NCBI RefSeq assembly: GCF_032884065.1
Contig: NC_088865.1
Coordinates: 48,867,631-48,931,630 of the forward strand
Origin: Artemia franciscana
Taxonomy: Eukaryota > Arthropoda > Branchiopoda > Anostraca > Artemiidae
Direction of reading: 5' to 3'
DNA length: 64,000 nucleotides
The notes below the pieces were generated by a model. It saw only the letters and a list, made by a program, of their open reading frames with translations, made no database searches and was not told where the DNA came from. Shown piece after piece: positions 11,775 through 23,114 of this stretch. The first letter of the stretch is position 1. Each line of letters opens with the position of its first letter. A program made the translations under genes and the position numbers.

Positions 11775-12509
11775 TGATGTCAATGACGCTTTATGTCATT
11801 GATGAATCAAATGATGTTGGGGGGAGAAGTAGCACTTAGCATGACGTAGAATACAAATTATGAGAAAAATAGTACCGGATAATTAAAATATCAAGACTGA
11901 ATGTCTTACCTGTAAGGCCAAAATTTTCAAATAATCTAGCGTTTTTTTAGTAAATTTTTGCTCTTAGGCAATGTCCCCACCTCATTCCAGGTAAATAGTG
12001 AAAATTGACTTTTATTCTAACTCCTTGTATAACATTTGCATGATAAAATGGGACATATCACCTCCCCAATACTCATATTGCTAAAATTGTCCAAATATAC
12101 TTCTCAAAAGGAACAAAGGTTAGGCGGTCACTTCTCCCTTTCTCTATTGAGCTGAAGTATATTCCAGTTGTCAATGGAGGCTGGATGGGAAGGGGCAGCT
12201 CCATTGTAATTTGAAAGTTAACAATTGAAAACAACTGAAAAAAACACAGGTATATCCCCTCCTGTAGATTTTGAAACGTTCCTCTTTTGGCAGCTCCATT
12301 ACAAAAAAAAAACGAAAAAATTTCCTTACTCTCCTCCAACAAGCACACACATTTTCATGAATTGACACCACGGAAGAATAGCTGGCACATAGCCATACAG
12401 CCGCTATGTAGCTGGTACACAGATTTAACAAAAACTCTAAAAAAAATAGCTATCAATTAACATTTCAAAAGAATTGCTCTTTACGTTGATTCTAAATAGT
12501 TATTTTTTC
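11771..12509. other. Gene-less AT-rich spacer
   Basis: Nothing recognised. Overlapping minus ORFs at 12073-12348 and 12171-12431 are Phe/Cys-rich, lack domain features and read through ordinary AT-rich DNA. Confidence 0.45.
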
Positions 12510-13235
12510 CATGTTTTTCTCAGGGGTGATCGTGTCAAACCAACGGTCCTAGATGACCAGGAGTGGCTAGTTCGAACGGAAATAAAAATTTCTAGTACTC
12601 TTTTTAAGGAATCACTAGCCCCTCGCACGCCCTTTTTTATCAAAATATATCTCATCGAAATTTGAGACAGAAATTTGGTCCACCTTAGTTGAAAGGTCAA
12701 TAACTATGCCTCTGGGAATAGCATGGCCCCCAAAGCCCTTAGAGAAAGGGCTTAAATTGGTGTAATTTGCCCGTTTTTACATATAGTACTTGTTATTGGG
12801 AAATATGTGTGTTTTTTTTGGGGGGGGGAGAGAATTTCCTACATGAAGAAACTTTTCAAGGATAATTTTCCATGGAGGGAGGAGGGGATTTTCCAATCTT
12901 ATTTGAAAAGCGATCAGAAATTAAACGTAAAAAACAATTTTTTTCAACTTAGAGTAAGGAACGACATTAAAACTTAAAACAAGCGGAAATTATTCAATGT
13001 ATGAGGGGGATGCCCCCCTCAATACCTCACTCTTTATACGAAAGTTTGGATTTTTATCATATTTTTTAAGCGACAAGGGTTGTTGAATTTGAAATAGAAA
13101 TATTTTTAGAAAACTTTAGCGTAAGAATCAAGGGATTGACGATGGGGCAGCCCCCCCCCCCCCCATATTTGGAATCATTTTGTTCGTTTTCAGTTTTAGT
13201 GTTGCTATTTACTTTCATTTGAAAACACTTGCTAT
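12510..13235 (+). mobile_element. R1 element, old diverged copy with hairpin
   Basis: From 12515 the order matches R1 (TCTCAGGGGTGATCGTGTCA, ACGGTCCTAGATGACC, then the region matching GACTTACTCCCCC in diverged form). It ends in a divergent hairpin, 12948-13225, with left GAGTAAGGAACGACATTAAA and right TTTAGTGTTGCTATTTACTT. It lacks the terminus and has many substitutions, so it is older than its neighbours. Confidence 0.65.
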
Positions 13236-13740
13236 TTACCACTTAGTGCATAAGGGAATAAAGTCTCAGACAGATAAACTCATGAGAATGAAGCTTGCAA
13301 ATAATCGTCTATAACAAACATTCATTTTGTATTGCTGCATATAATTAGAGAAAAAATATTATATATAATCGTATTAAAAAAAAAAAACTGCGCCATAAAA
13401 CAAGCATAGGGCTCTGAAACTTGAAGGTTATCGACATAGCTATTTGATTAATATCAATTGTTTTTCTACAAAATAATTGTTGTTTGAAACTCAAAGGAAG
13501 AATTGGCACTTTTTTAGGGTTCACAAAAATGTAGGGAGACAAGGATTTTTTTTCTATTTTTAAAGTTGAAAATACAAAAAGAAAAATATTTAGCAAATTT
13601 ACCTAAAATAAGACGTAGTGGCGACTTCATTGCTAGGAAAAATTCTCAGCGAAACTATCCAAGTAATGGGGGAAGAGTTAATGATGGAAATACCTACCCT
13701 TCCCCCAAAAAAATTGGTGGCATTGGCTCAGTTTTTCAAA
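13236..13740. other. AT-rich spacer between R1 copies
   Basis: No gene seen. The minus ORF at 13345-13596 and plus ORF at 13566-13820 have no recognisable features; the latter runs into R1 sequence. Confidence 0.4.
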
Positions 13741-14276
13741 CAGTTCGTGGTAACAGAACAAAGACACAGTTATTAGGTTTTTCGACTATGGTGAATAAAA
13801 TGGCTATATCAAAATTTTGATTTGGTGACTTTTGGGGAAAAATGAGCGTGGGAGGGGGTCTAGGTGCCCTCCAATTTTGTTGTTCACTTTAAAAGGGCAC
13901 TAGAACTTTTAATTTCCGTTAGAATGAGCCCTTTCGCAAGATTCTAGGACCACTGAGTCGATACGGTCACCCCTGGGAAAAAAAAACAAAAAAAAAAAAA
14001 ATAAATAAACACGCATCCGTGATCTGTCTTCTGGCAAAAAAACGCGAAATTCCACATTTTTGTAGATAGGAGCCTGAAACTTCTACAATAAAGTTCTCTG
14101 ATACGTTGAATCTGATGGTGTGATTTTCGTTAAGACTGTATGACTTTTAGGGGGTGTTTCCTCCTATTTTCTAAAACGAGGCAAATTTTCTCAGGCTCGT
14201 AGCTTTTGATGGGTATAACTGATCTTGATGAAACTTGTATATTTAAAATCAGCATTAAAATGTGATTCTTTTGATG
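13741..14276 (-). mobile_element. R1 fragment in reverse orientation, terminus region broken
   Basis: A partial terminus, CAGTTCGTGGTAACAGAACA, at 13741 joins internal R1 read in the minus direction (GAGCGTGGGAGGGGGTCTAG onward). It runs to TTTTGATGTAATTACAT, where the next copy's hairpin begins. It is a hybrid of two fragments. Confidence 0.65.
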
Positions 14277-14578
14277 TAATTACATAAAAAAAACTAGTTT
14301 TTCTAACTGAAAGTAAGGAGCGACATTAAAACTTAAAACGAACAAAAATTACTCCGTATATGAAATGGGCTGTCCCCTCCGCAATCCCTCGCTCTTTACG
14401 ATAAAGTTGGACTTTTTGCCACAATTCTACTTTTTAAAACAATTAAAAGCTTTAGCGTAAAGAGCGAGGAATTGCGGAGGGGACAACCCATTTCATATAC
14501 GGAGTAATTTCTGCTCGTTTTAAGTTTTAATGTCGCTCCTTACTTTCAGTTAGAAAAACTAGTTTTTTTTATGTAATT
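14277..14578. repeat. R1 terminal fold-back hairpin (copy H2)
   Basis: A near-perfect palindrome from ATTACATAAAAAAAACTAG to CTAGTTTTTTTTATGTAAT. Each arm is about 125 nt. The core is of the TGTCCCCTCCGCAATC type, and CTCGCTCTTTACG faces CGTAAAGAGCGAG across a loop of about 50 nt. Confidence 0.9.
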
Positions 14579-15960
14579 TCTGAAAGTTTTTGAATTAATG
14601 CATGTTTGATTTTGGCTCTCCACACATAAATTATGTGTACATTTTAATTCCTTTTTTGGCTAAATGGCTTTCTCTTAGTTCTGATCAGACGATTTTGAGA
14701 AATAAGGTATGGGGAAGGAGGCCTAGTTGCCATGCAATTTTTCGGTTACTCAAAAAGGCAACTATAATTCTTTTATTAGTAAAAAATATACGTAACTTAA
14801 GAATTAACTTACGTAACAAACTTTTATATTCTTAAATTTTTATTATGTATATGAGGGGGTTTGTACCCTCGTTAATACCTCGCTCTTTACACTAAATCGT
14901 AAGTTTTGTGCCGATTCTTTAAGAATGACCCCTGAATCAGAAAGGCCGTAGAATAAATAGTTGAAATTACTAAAAATACTATAGCATAAAGCGCGAGGTA
15001 TTTATCTCCTCCTGAATACCTCGCTCTTTATGCTAAAGTATTTTTAGAACCCCTCATATGCGTAATAATCTCTGTTAAGTTTCAATGCTACTCCTTGCTT
15101 TCAATGGAAAAAACTTTTCCATGTTTATTTTTTCATTGTTTTTTTTTATAGTAATTTTAGAAAATCCTGCGCCCTTTTCATTGAATTTCTGTTCCCCCAT
15201 GACATATTTCTCCAGGGAAAGATCCTCCCACATAGCCCCCTCTCCTCAACCCCACCCCCAAAACAAAAAAAAATCCCCTGAAAACGACTGTACACTTCCC
15301 AATAACCATTATTATATTTAAACACTGGTCGAAGTTTGTAACTTGCAGCCCCTCCCTCAGGGACTGTGGGGGAGTAAGTCATTCCCAAAGACATAGTTAT
15401 TATGGTTTTTGACTATGCGGAACAAAATGGCTATCTCAAAATTTTGATCTGTTGACTTTGGAGAAAAATGAGCGTGGGAGGGGGCCTAGGTGCCCTCCAA
15501 TTTTTTTGGTCACTTAAAAAGGGCACTAGAACTTTTTATTTCCGTTAGAATGAGCCCTCTTGCAACATTCTAGGATCACTTGGTCGACACGATGACCCCT
15601 GGGGAAAAGAAAAAAAACAAAACAAATAAACACGCAGCCGTGATTTGTCTTCTGGCAAAAAATACGAAATTCCATATTTTTATAGATAGGAGTTTGAAAA
15701 TTTTGCTATAGGGTTCTCTGATACGCCGAATGTGATGGTGTGACTTTCGTTAAGCTTGTAAGACTCTTAGGGGGTGTTTTCCCCTATTTTCTAAAATAAG
15801 ACAAATTTTCTCAGGCTCGTAACTTTTGATGACAAAGACCAATTTTGATGAAACTTATATATTTTGATGTATATTTTAGCATCAAAATTCTATTATTTAG
15901 AGTTTCGTTTACTATTGAGCCGGGTCGCTCCTTACGACAGTTCGTTACCACGAACTGTTT
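14277..15960 (-). mobile_element. R1 element, near full length, minus orientation
   Basis: Read on the minus strand it starts at the terminus (micro-palindrome 15938-15957, CAGTTCGTTACCACGAACTG on plus) and runs through GTAAGGAGCGACCCGG-type sequence and the middle region. It includes the inner hairpin module (stems near 14850-14890 and 15000-15060) and finishes in the fold-back at 14277-14578. Length about 1.68 kb, comparable to the 8841-10513 copy. No transposase. Confidence 0.8.
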
Positions 15961-16289
15961 TAAAGAAAATAATTCGGTATTTCGGGGCTTCTGACATTAT
16001 TACTCCTTTGCGGAAGTTAGGCTCAAAATTCGAAAAGGATTATATTTTTTCTCTGGGTCCCTTCCACCTCTTAGTTCGTTTATTTTCCCGTTAGTTTTCA
16101 CCTGTTTTCGCTTTATAGTTGTGTTATCTCTTAGCAGTTCTTTCGTTAGTTGAGTTATGGTTGTGGTATATATGTTTTATCGCTCGTATAGTTGTGTTAT
16201 TTTCAAATTATACTCCATAATAGAGAGGCTCCGAACACCCAGCATTGTATATTAAGCTCTGAATTTGACGTTTTTTCTAACGTGACCAG

Positions 16290-16768
16290 ATTTGTTCTGC
16301 GCCTTGCGCCCTTTTCATTGAATTTTTCTTCCCCCATGACATATTTCTCCAAGGAAAGATCCTCCCACATAGCCCCCTCCCCTCAACCCTACCCCCAAAA
16401 CCAAAAAAAAATCCCCCTGAAAACGTCTGTACACTTCCCAATAACCATTATTATATGTAAACACTGGTCGAAGTTTGTAACTTGCAGCCCCTCCCCCAGG
16501 GACTGTGGGGGAGTAAGTCATCCCCAAAGACATAGTTATCATGATTTTCAACTATGCTGAATAAAATGGCTATCTCAAAATTTTGATCCGTTGACTTTGG
16601 GAAAAAAATGAGTGTGGGAGGGGGCCTAGATGCCCTCTAATTTTTTTGGTCACTTAAAAAGGGCACTAGAACTTTTCATTTCCATTAGAATGAGCCCTCT
16701 TGCGACATTCTAGGACCACTCGGTCAATACGATGACCCCTGGGGAAAAGAAAAAAAATAAAAATAATC
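16290..16768 (-). mobile_element. R1 internal fragment, reverse orientation
   Basis: This spans the middle of R1 on the minus strand, from GCGCCCTTTTCATTGAATTT to the internal oligo-T tract (AAAAGAAAAAAAATAAAAAT on plus). There it is abruptly joined to a plus-oriented terminus at 16768. No terminus of its own. Confidence 0.7.
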
Positions 16769-17136
16769 AAACAGTTCGTGGTAACGAACTGTAGTAAGGA
16801 GCGACCCGGCTCAATAGTAACCAAAACTCTAAAAAATTGAATTTTGATATCAATAGCTACATCAAAAGAATCGCATTTTAATGCTGATTTTAAATATATA
16901 AGTTTTAACAAGTTTAGTGTTACCCATCAAAAGTTACGAGCCTGAGAAAATTTGCCTTATTTAGGAAAATAGGGGGAAACACCCCCTAAAAGTCGTAGGA
17001 TCTTAACGAAAATGACACCATCAGATTCAGCGTATCAGAGAACCCTACTGTAGAAGTTTCAAGCTCTTATCTACAAAAATGTGGAATTTTCTATTTTTTG
17101 CCAAAAGAAAAATCACGGGTGCGTATTTATTTGTTT

Positions 17137-17168
<32 letters not shown>

Positions 17169-17620
17169 CCCCAGGGGTCATCGTATCGACCAAGTGGTCC
17201 TAGAATGTTGCAAGAGGGCTCACTCTAACGGAAATGAAAAGTTCTAGTGCCCTTTTTAAGTGACCAAAAAAATTGGAGGGCATCTAGGCCCCCTCCCACG
17301 CTCATTTTTTCCCAAAGTCAACGGATCAAAATTTTGAGATAGCCATTTTGTTCAACATAGTCGAAAACCATAAAAACTATGTCTTTGGGGATGACTTACT
17401 CCCCCACAATCCCTGGGGGAGGGGCTGCAAGTTACAAACTTTGACCAGTGTTTACATATAGTAATGGTTATTGGGAAGTGTACAGACGTTTTCAGGGGGA
17501 TTTTATTTTGCTTGGGGGTGGTGCTGAGGAGAGGGGGCTATGTTGGAGGATCTTTCCTTGGAGGAATCTGTCATGGGGAAAGAAAAATTCAATGAAAAGG
17601 GCGCAGGATTCTCAAGCATC
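16768..17620 (+). mobile_element. R1 element, 5' part, plus orientation
   Basis: Terminus at 16768-16825 with micro-palindrome 16772-16791, then AGTAAGGAGCGACCCGGCTC. It runs through the long T tract (about 17138-17168) to GGCGCAGGATTCTCAAGC. At that point a second R1 terminus starts, so the downstream half is replaced by a nested copy. Confidence 0.78.
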
Positions 17621-19248
17621 AAACAGTTCGTGGTAACGAACTGTAGTAAGGAGCGACCCGGCTCAATAGTAACCAAAACTCTAAAAAATGGAATTTTGAT
17701 ACCAATAGCTACATCAAAAGAATCGCATTTTAATGCTGGTTTTAAATATATAAGTTTCATCAAGTTTAGTCTTACCCATCAAAAGTTACGAGCCTGAGAA
17801 AATTTGCGAAAAGTTTCGAGCTCCTATCTACAAAAATGTGGAATTTTGCATTTTTTGCCAGAAGGCAGATCACGGATGCGTGTTTATTTGTTTTTTTGTT
17901 TTTTTGTTTTTTTGTTGTTTTTTTTTCCCCAGGGGTGATCGTATCGACCCAGTTGTCCTAGAATGTTGCAAGAGGGCTCATTCTAACGGAAATGAAAAGT
18001 TCTAGTGCCCTTTTTAAGTGACCAAAAAAATTGGAGGGCACCTAGGCCCCCTCCCACGCTAATTATTTTCCCAAAGTCAACGGATCAAAATTCTGAGATA
18101 GCCATTTTATTCAGCGTAGTCAAAAAACCTTATAACTATGTCTTTGGGGACGACTTACTCCCCCACAGTCCCCGTGGGAGGGGCAACAAGTTACAAACTT
18201 TGACCTGTGCTTACATATAGTAATGGTTATTGGGAAGTATACAGGCGTTTTCAGGAGGATTTTTTTGGTTTGGGGGAGGGGTTGAGAAGAGGGGGATATG
18301 CTGGGGGAACTTTCCTTCGAGAATTTGTAATGGGAGAAGAAAATTTCCATGAAGGGAGAGCAGGATTTACTAGCATTATTAAAAAAAAAACAATTAAAAA
18401 ATAAAAGTGAAAAAGCTTTTTCAGCTGGAAGTAAGGAACAGCAATAAAACTTAAAACAAACAGAAATTATTACCCATATGAGGGGCTCACCTCCTTCTAA
18501 TACCTCGCTCTTTACGCTAAAGTATTTTCGGTAATTTCAACTACTTATTCTACGGCTTTTGTGATTCAGGGGGTCATTCTTAATGAATTGGGATAAAATT
18601 TAAGCTTTCGTGTAAAGAGCGAGGTACTGACGATGGGGCGAATCCCCTCATATATGTAATAAAAACATGAGAATACAAAAGTTCTTTACGTAAGCTAATT
18701 TATAAGTTACGTAAATCTTTTACCAATAAAAAGATTCGTAAAAAATTAAAAGTTCTAGTTGCCTTTTTAATTAACCAAAAAATCGGGGGGCAACTAGGCT
18801 TCGTCCCCCGCTCTTTTTTTCTCAAAATCATTCGATCAAAATTATGAGAAAGCCATTGAGCCCAAAAAAAAATATGCAAATTTCGTTTTGATCATTCCTC
18901 TGCGGAGAGCCAAAATCAAAACATGCATTGATTCAAAAACGTTCAGAAATTAAATAAAAAAAACAAGTTTTTTCAACTGAAAGTAAGGAGTGACATCAAA
19001 ACTTAAAACGCACAGAAATTACTTCGTATATGAAAGAGGCTGCTTCCTCATCAACGCCCCGCTCTTTACGCTAAAGTTTTTTACTGTTTTAGAAAGAAGA
19101 ATTGAGAGAAAGAGTCAAACTTTAGCGTAAAGAGCGGGGCGTTGATGAGGAAGCAGCCTCTTTCATATACGAAGTAATTTCTGTGCGTTTTAAGTTTTGA
19201 TGTCACTCCTTACTTTCAGTTGAAAAAACTTGTTTTTTTTATTTAATT
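17620..19248 (+). mobile_element. R1 element nested in the previous copy
   Basis: Terminus with micro-palindrome 17624-17643. A deletion near 17810 (GAGAAAATTTGCGAAAAGTT) removes roughly 170 bp present in other copies. The middle region and inner hairpin module (about 18470-18660) follow, and the copy ends with hairpin H3. Confidence 0.8.
18948..19248. repeat. R1 terminal fold-back hairpin (copy H3)
   Basis: The arms are essentially perfect complements and share variants seen in no other copy: GTGACATCAAAACTTAAAAC, CGCACAGAAATTACTTCG and the core GCTTCCTCATCAACGCCCCG. Each variant appears as its exact complement in the right arm. The stem is about 125 nt per arm. Confidence 0.92.
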
Positions 19249-19855
19249 ACTATAAGAAAACAATGAAAAATAAACATGAAAACGTTTTTTCAAATGAAAG
19301 GAAGAAGTAGCATTGAAACTTAAAACGAACAGAGATTATTCCGCATATGAGGGGTTCTAAAAATACTTTAGCATAAAGAGTGAGGTATTTAGGAGGAGAT
19401 AAATACCTTGCTCTTTATGCTAAAGTATTTTTAGTAATTTAAACTATTTATTCTACGGCCTTTCTGATTCAGGGGTCATTGTTAAAGAATTGGGACAAAA
19501 CTTACGATTTAGTGTAAAGAGCGAGGTATTAACGAGGGTACAAACCCCCTCGTATACATATTAAAAATATAAGGTTATGAAAGTTTGTTACGTAAGTTAA
19601 TTGTTAAGTTACGTATATTTTTTACTAATAAAAACGTTCGTTAAATATTAAAAGTTCTAGTTGCCTTTTTAAGTAACCGAAAAATTGGAGGGCAACTAGG
19701 CCTCCTTCTCCACCCCTTATTTCTCAAAATCGTCTGATCAAAACTAAGAGAAAGCCATTTAGCAAAGAAAAAAGAATTATTATACAAATTTCATTTTAAT
19801 AATTTATGTGCGGAGAGCCAAAACCAAACATGCATTAATTCAAAAACGTTCAGAA
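19249..19855 (+). mobile_element. R1 partial copy, inner hairpin module and pre-hairpin flank
   Basis: Starts inside R1 at the region reading AAAACAATGAAAAATAAACA. It carries the inner hairpin (CATATGAGGGGTTC, TTTAGCATAAAGAGTGAGGT, GCTCTTTATGCTAAAGTA), then the CTCAAAATCGTCTGATCAAA flank leading into H4. Confidence 0.7.
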
Positions 19856-20157
19856 ATTAAATAAAAAAAAAATAATTTTTTTAGCTGAAAGTAAGGAGCG
19901 ACATTAAAACTTAAAACGAACAGAAATTACTCCGTATATGAAATGAGTTGTCCCCTCCGCAATCCCTCGCTCTTTACGCTAAAGTTTGACTCTTTGCCAC
20001 AATTCTACTTTTTAAAAAAAATTAAAAGCTTTAGCGTAAAGAGCGAGGGATTGCGGAGGGGACAACTCATTTCATATACGGAGTAATTTCTGTTCGTTTT
20101 AAGTTTTAATGTCGCTCCTTACTTTCAGCTAAAAAAATTATTTTTTTTTTATTTAAT
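19856..20157. repeat. R1 terminal fold-back hairpin (copy H4)
   Basis: Arms pair almost perfectly. The core variant GAGTTGTCCCCTCCGCAATC and its exact complement face each other. The outer stem AGCTAAAAAAATTATTTTTT is also private to this copy and matched on both sides. Confidence 0.92.
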
Positions 20158-20620
20158 AATAAATAAACACGCACCCGTGATTTGTCCTCTGGCAAAAAAT
20201 ACAAAATTCCACATTTTAGTAGATAGGAGCTTGAAACTTCTACAATAGGGTTCTCTGATACGCTGAATCTGATGGTGTGATTTTCGTTAAGATCCTACGA
20301 CTTTTATGGGGTGTGTTTCCCCCTATTTGACTAAATAAGGCAAATTTTCTCAGGCTCGTAACTTTTGATGGGTAAGATTAAACTTGATGAAACTTGAATA
20401 TTTAAAATCAACTTTAAAATGCGATTCTTTTGATGTAGCTATTTATATCAAAATTCAATTTTTTAGAGTTTTGGTTACTATTGAGCCGGATCGCTCCTTA
20501 CTACAGTTCGTTACCACGAACTGTTTGACTATTGGTATCAAAATTCCATTTTTTAGAGTTTCGGTTACTATTGAGCCGGGTCGCTCCTTACTACAGTTCG
20601 TTACCACGAACTGTTTGATA
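20158..20620 (-). mobile_element. Two R1 terminal fragments in reverse orientation
   Basis: 20158-20524 runs from the internal region to a terminus (micro-palindrome 20504-20523). It is followed at once by a 90-bp piece, 20525-20614, made only of the last part of R1 with its own terminus (20594-20613). The two termini thus stand about 90 bp apart in the same direction. Confidence 0.75.
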
Positions 20621-21205
20621 AGTTACATTAAGTTTAGACTTACCCATCAAAAGTTACAAGCCTGAGAAAATTTGCCTTATTTTAGAAAATAGGGAAACAT
20701 CCCTTAAAAGTCATAGAACCTAAACGAAAATCCCACCATTGGAGTGTCACTAGGCCTACTCCCTCGCTCCTTTTTTCCCAAAATCGTCCGACCAAAACTA
20801 TGAGAAAGCCATTTAACCATAAAAATAAATTAATATGCAAATTTCGTTTTAATTATTATCCATGTGCGGAGAGCCAAAATCAACACATGCATTAAATCAA
20901 AAACGTTCAGAAATTAAATATAAAAAAGTTTAAAGTTTTTTTTAAGGAGCGATATTAAAAATTAAAACGAACAGAAATTACTCCATATATGAAAGAGGCT
21001 GTTCCCTCCTCAACGCCCCGCTCTTTACGCTAAATTTTTTTACTATTTTAAAAAGTAGAGTTGAGAGAAAGAGTCAAACTTTAGCGTAAAGAGCAAGACG
21101 TTGAGGAGGGAACAGCCCCTTTCATATACAGAGTAATTTCTGTTCGTTTTAAGTTTTAACATCGCTCCTTACTTTCAGTTAAAAAAACTTATTTTTTTAT
21201 TTAAT
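20621..21205 (+). mobile_element. R1 fragment with internal deletion and hairpin H5
   Basis: From TAAGTTACATTAAGTTTAGA, the sequence jumps at about 20740 from the CCCACCAT region to the pre-hairpin flank (AAAATCGTCCGACCAAAACT). It ends in hairpin 20912-21205 with core GTTCCCTCCTCAACGCCCCG. Confidence 0.72.
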
Positions 21206-21767
21206 TATGGTTTAAAATGATGCTGGGAATTTAAATTTCTTCTAGAAAAGGCAGCAATTATTGGACCAACTGTTTGATACATTCTTCCCTGATTAACAAA
21301 AAAAAAATGAAAAACAAACAAACATGTATCCATTGCCAAATATTTTCATGCTACCCACTTTTGACGGGAAACCATAATTTTAATGAACTTTAAAACCTTT
21401 GACTCAACATAATAACTTGTGTCAGCAATTTTAAAAAATTTTTAATTTTTTCTACTGTTTCAATCGCTATTAACAAGAGTTGCTCTTTACTGAATGTCCA
21501 CAAACATTAACGATTTGATAACCTTCGTTGAACTTTCCTCGAGATATCAAAAATAAAAATAATTTAAAGTCGTCTCAACGTGGCATAACCGGAGAATAGA
21601 AGGAGTTCTGAGGCTCATGAATGTGAGGCTCATTAAGCTCACGGATGGGACGTTGGGCCTATTTTATACCCCTTGACTTATTCTTTCACATTTCAAAATA
21701 GTTAGAGCAAAAATATTTTGAACAGTATGAGTTTAGTCTCTGAATTTTATTAAATAAAAAAAAACGA
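21206..21767. other. Spacer, nothing recognised
   Basis: AT-rich DNA with no coding frame or known repeat. A GATGGGACGTTGGGCC stretch near 21645 has no identifiable source. Confidence 0.4.
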
Positions 21768-21916
21768 GTTTTTTTTTAACTGAAAGTAAGGAGCGACATC
21801 AAAACTTAAAATAAACTGAAACTACTCCGTATATGAAAGGGGCTGTCCCCTCCTCAACGTCCCGCTCTTTACGCTAAAGATTGACTCTTTTCCTCAACTC
21901 TACTTTTTTAAAATGT
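21768..21916 (+). mobile_element. R1 half-hairpin
   Basis: Only the left arm of a terminal hairpin is present (CTGAAAGTAAGGAGCGACAT to CCGCTCTTTACGCTAAAG, plus the loop start). It is truncated in the loop at the border with LINE-like sequence. Confidence 0.75.
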
Positions 21917-21919
21917 AAA

Positions 21920-22512
21920 AAAGGGAAGATGATAGAGGTAGGCTTATAGCAGTTATAATACAAGCAAAAGAAGGTCAGTCAAACGTTAAGTTGAGGGGTG
22001 TGAAACTTCTTCTTGGGAATCATTTATTTGTGTACGATAAGATAAACGACAAAATGAAAGAAATAAAAAGATTGACGAAGCTATAGTCCCTGAGTCAGGG
22101 AATTTGGAGGAGAGTAGAAGTGATGTTAGCATAGTGGACAGAGAAAAAAATGAATCAATATCATCCCAGGAATCAGGCTCTACTATCACACCTAAAACCA
22201 TGATGAAAAGAAGCTGTGGGATGGCGGTGAGCCTAAATGACCAGAATAGTCAGCCTAATACAGCATAAATTAGACAGAATAGTGGGAGAGATAAAAGGAG
22301 AGTTTGTATTCGTGAGGGTTTTTATGAGAGTGCGCTGGACGGGCGGCCGTCGTGCGTTGCAGTTTGGAGACCGGGGCCCTGGTGTTAGAAAGCGTTCTGT
22401 TGATTGAAGTTTCTCTGGTGGACATTTTGAGGGTAATTTCAGTGCTAATAATGGTCAATAGCGGGAGCTAGCCCATGGGTAAAGTAGTAAGTGCATTAAG
22501 TTGTTGCAGTAG
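21920..22512 (+). pseudogene. Possible 5' part (ORF1-like remnant) of the LINE
   Basis: The GC and purine content rises compared with the flanks. A broken frame reads AVIIQAKEGQSNVKLRGVKL, then Ser/Glu-rich sequence, directly upstream of the endonuclease. This could be the degenerate end of ORF1. No zinc knuckle or RRM is seen. Confidence 0.3.
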
Positions 22513-23114
22513 AATATCCGAGGTCATAATGATGATAGAATGAATGAACTGTTTAGGCTTGACAATTATGATTTGATGAGCTTAGTTGAGACATGGTAGG
22601 ATGTGCCAGTATTTGGAAAAGGTTTTTTTAAGTTTTCATGTTTTAAGAAAGAGAAGTAAAAATGATCGAATTTATGGTGGTGGTAAAGTGTTGATTTGAA
22701 ACATATATTTAGTACATGTGATAGGTTAAAATCACAATCAGAGAATGTGATTTGGTTGAAAATTATTATAGGAATGGTTATGATTTGTGCGATGTATATC
22801 CCTCCAGAATCAAGTAGTTATAGTTGGCAGGAGGATACGTGCGAAATTTTGTATTCAGAGGCGTTTAAGCATAAGAGGTTGTATAAAGATTACAAGTGTA
22901 CATTTTTAGGTGACTTCAATGCAAACACAAGCGATATTTTGGAGAATTGGATTGATTCTTTGTAGGCTGAGGAAGAGGATGATGGTATGAATGATGACAA
23001 TATGCAAGGAGATTTGGATATGTATGGAAAAAGGACAAGTAAGGACCGGTTGTGGAGGAAAAATAATTGGGGAACTAAACTTTTGGATTTTTGTGGAATT
23101 AAGAAGCTAGTAAT
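22513..23114 (+). pseudogene. LINE APE-type endonuclease domain, broken
   Basis: The frame at 22513 reads NIRGHNDDRMNELFRL then NYDLMSLVETW, the start of an exonuclease-endonuclease-phosphatase domain, followed by a TAG stop. After frameshifts it continues as DRIYGGGKVLI, MYIPPESSSY, then TFLGDFNAN (GDFN core near 22910) and GTKLLDFCGIKKLVI. These are the successive motifs of the apurinic-like endonuclease that nicks target DNA for LINE retrotransposition. Stops and frameshifts show the copy is dead. The C-terminal third, including the SDH motif, is missing where an R1 element begins at 23115. Confidence 0.85.

Noticed and set aside
15146-16560. Recurring R1 frames reading TYSPTVPGGGAASYKL and WEVYRRFQGDFF in several copies
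   Set aside because: The peptides recur because the DNA repeats. They lie in differing frames with early stops and frameshifts, and match no transposase or other family I know.
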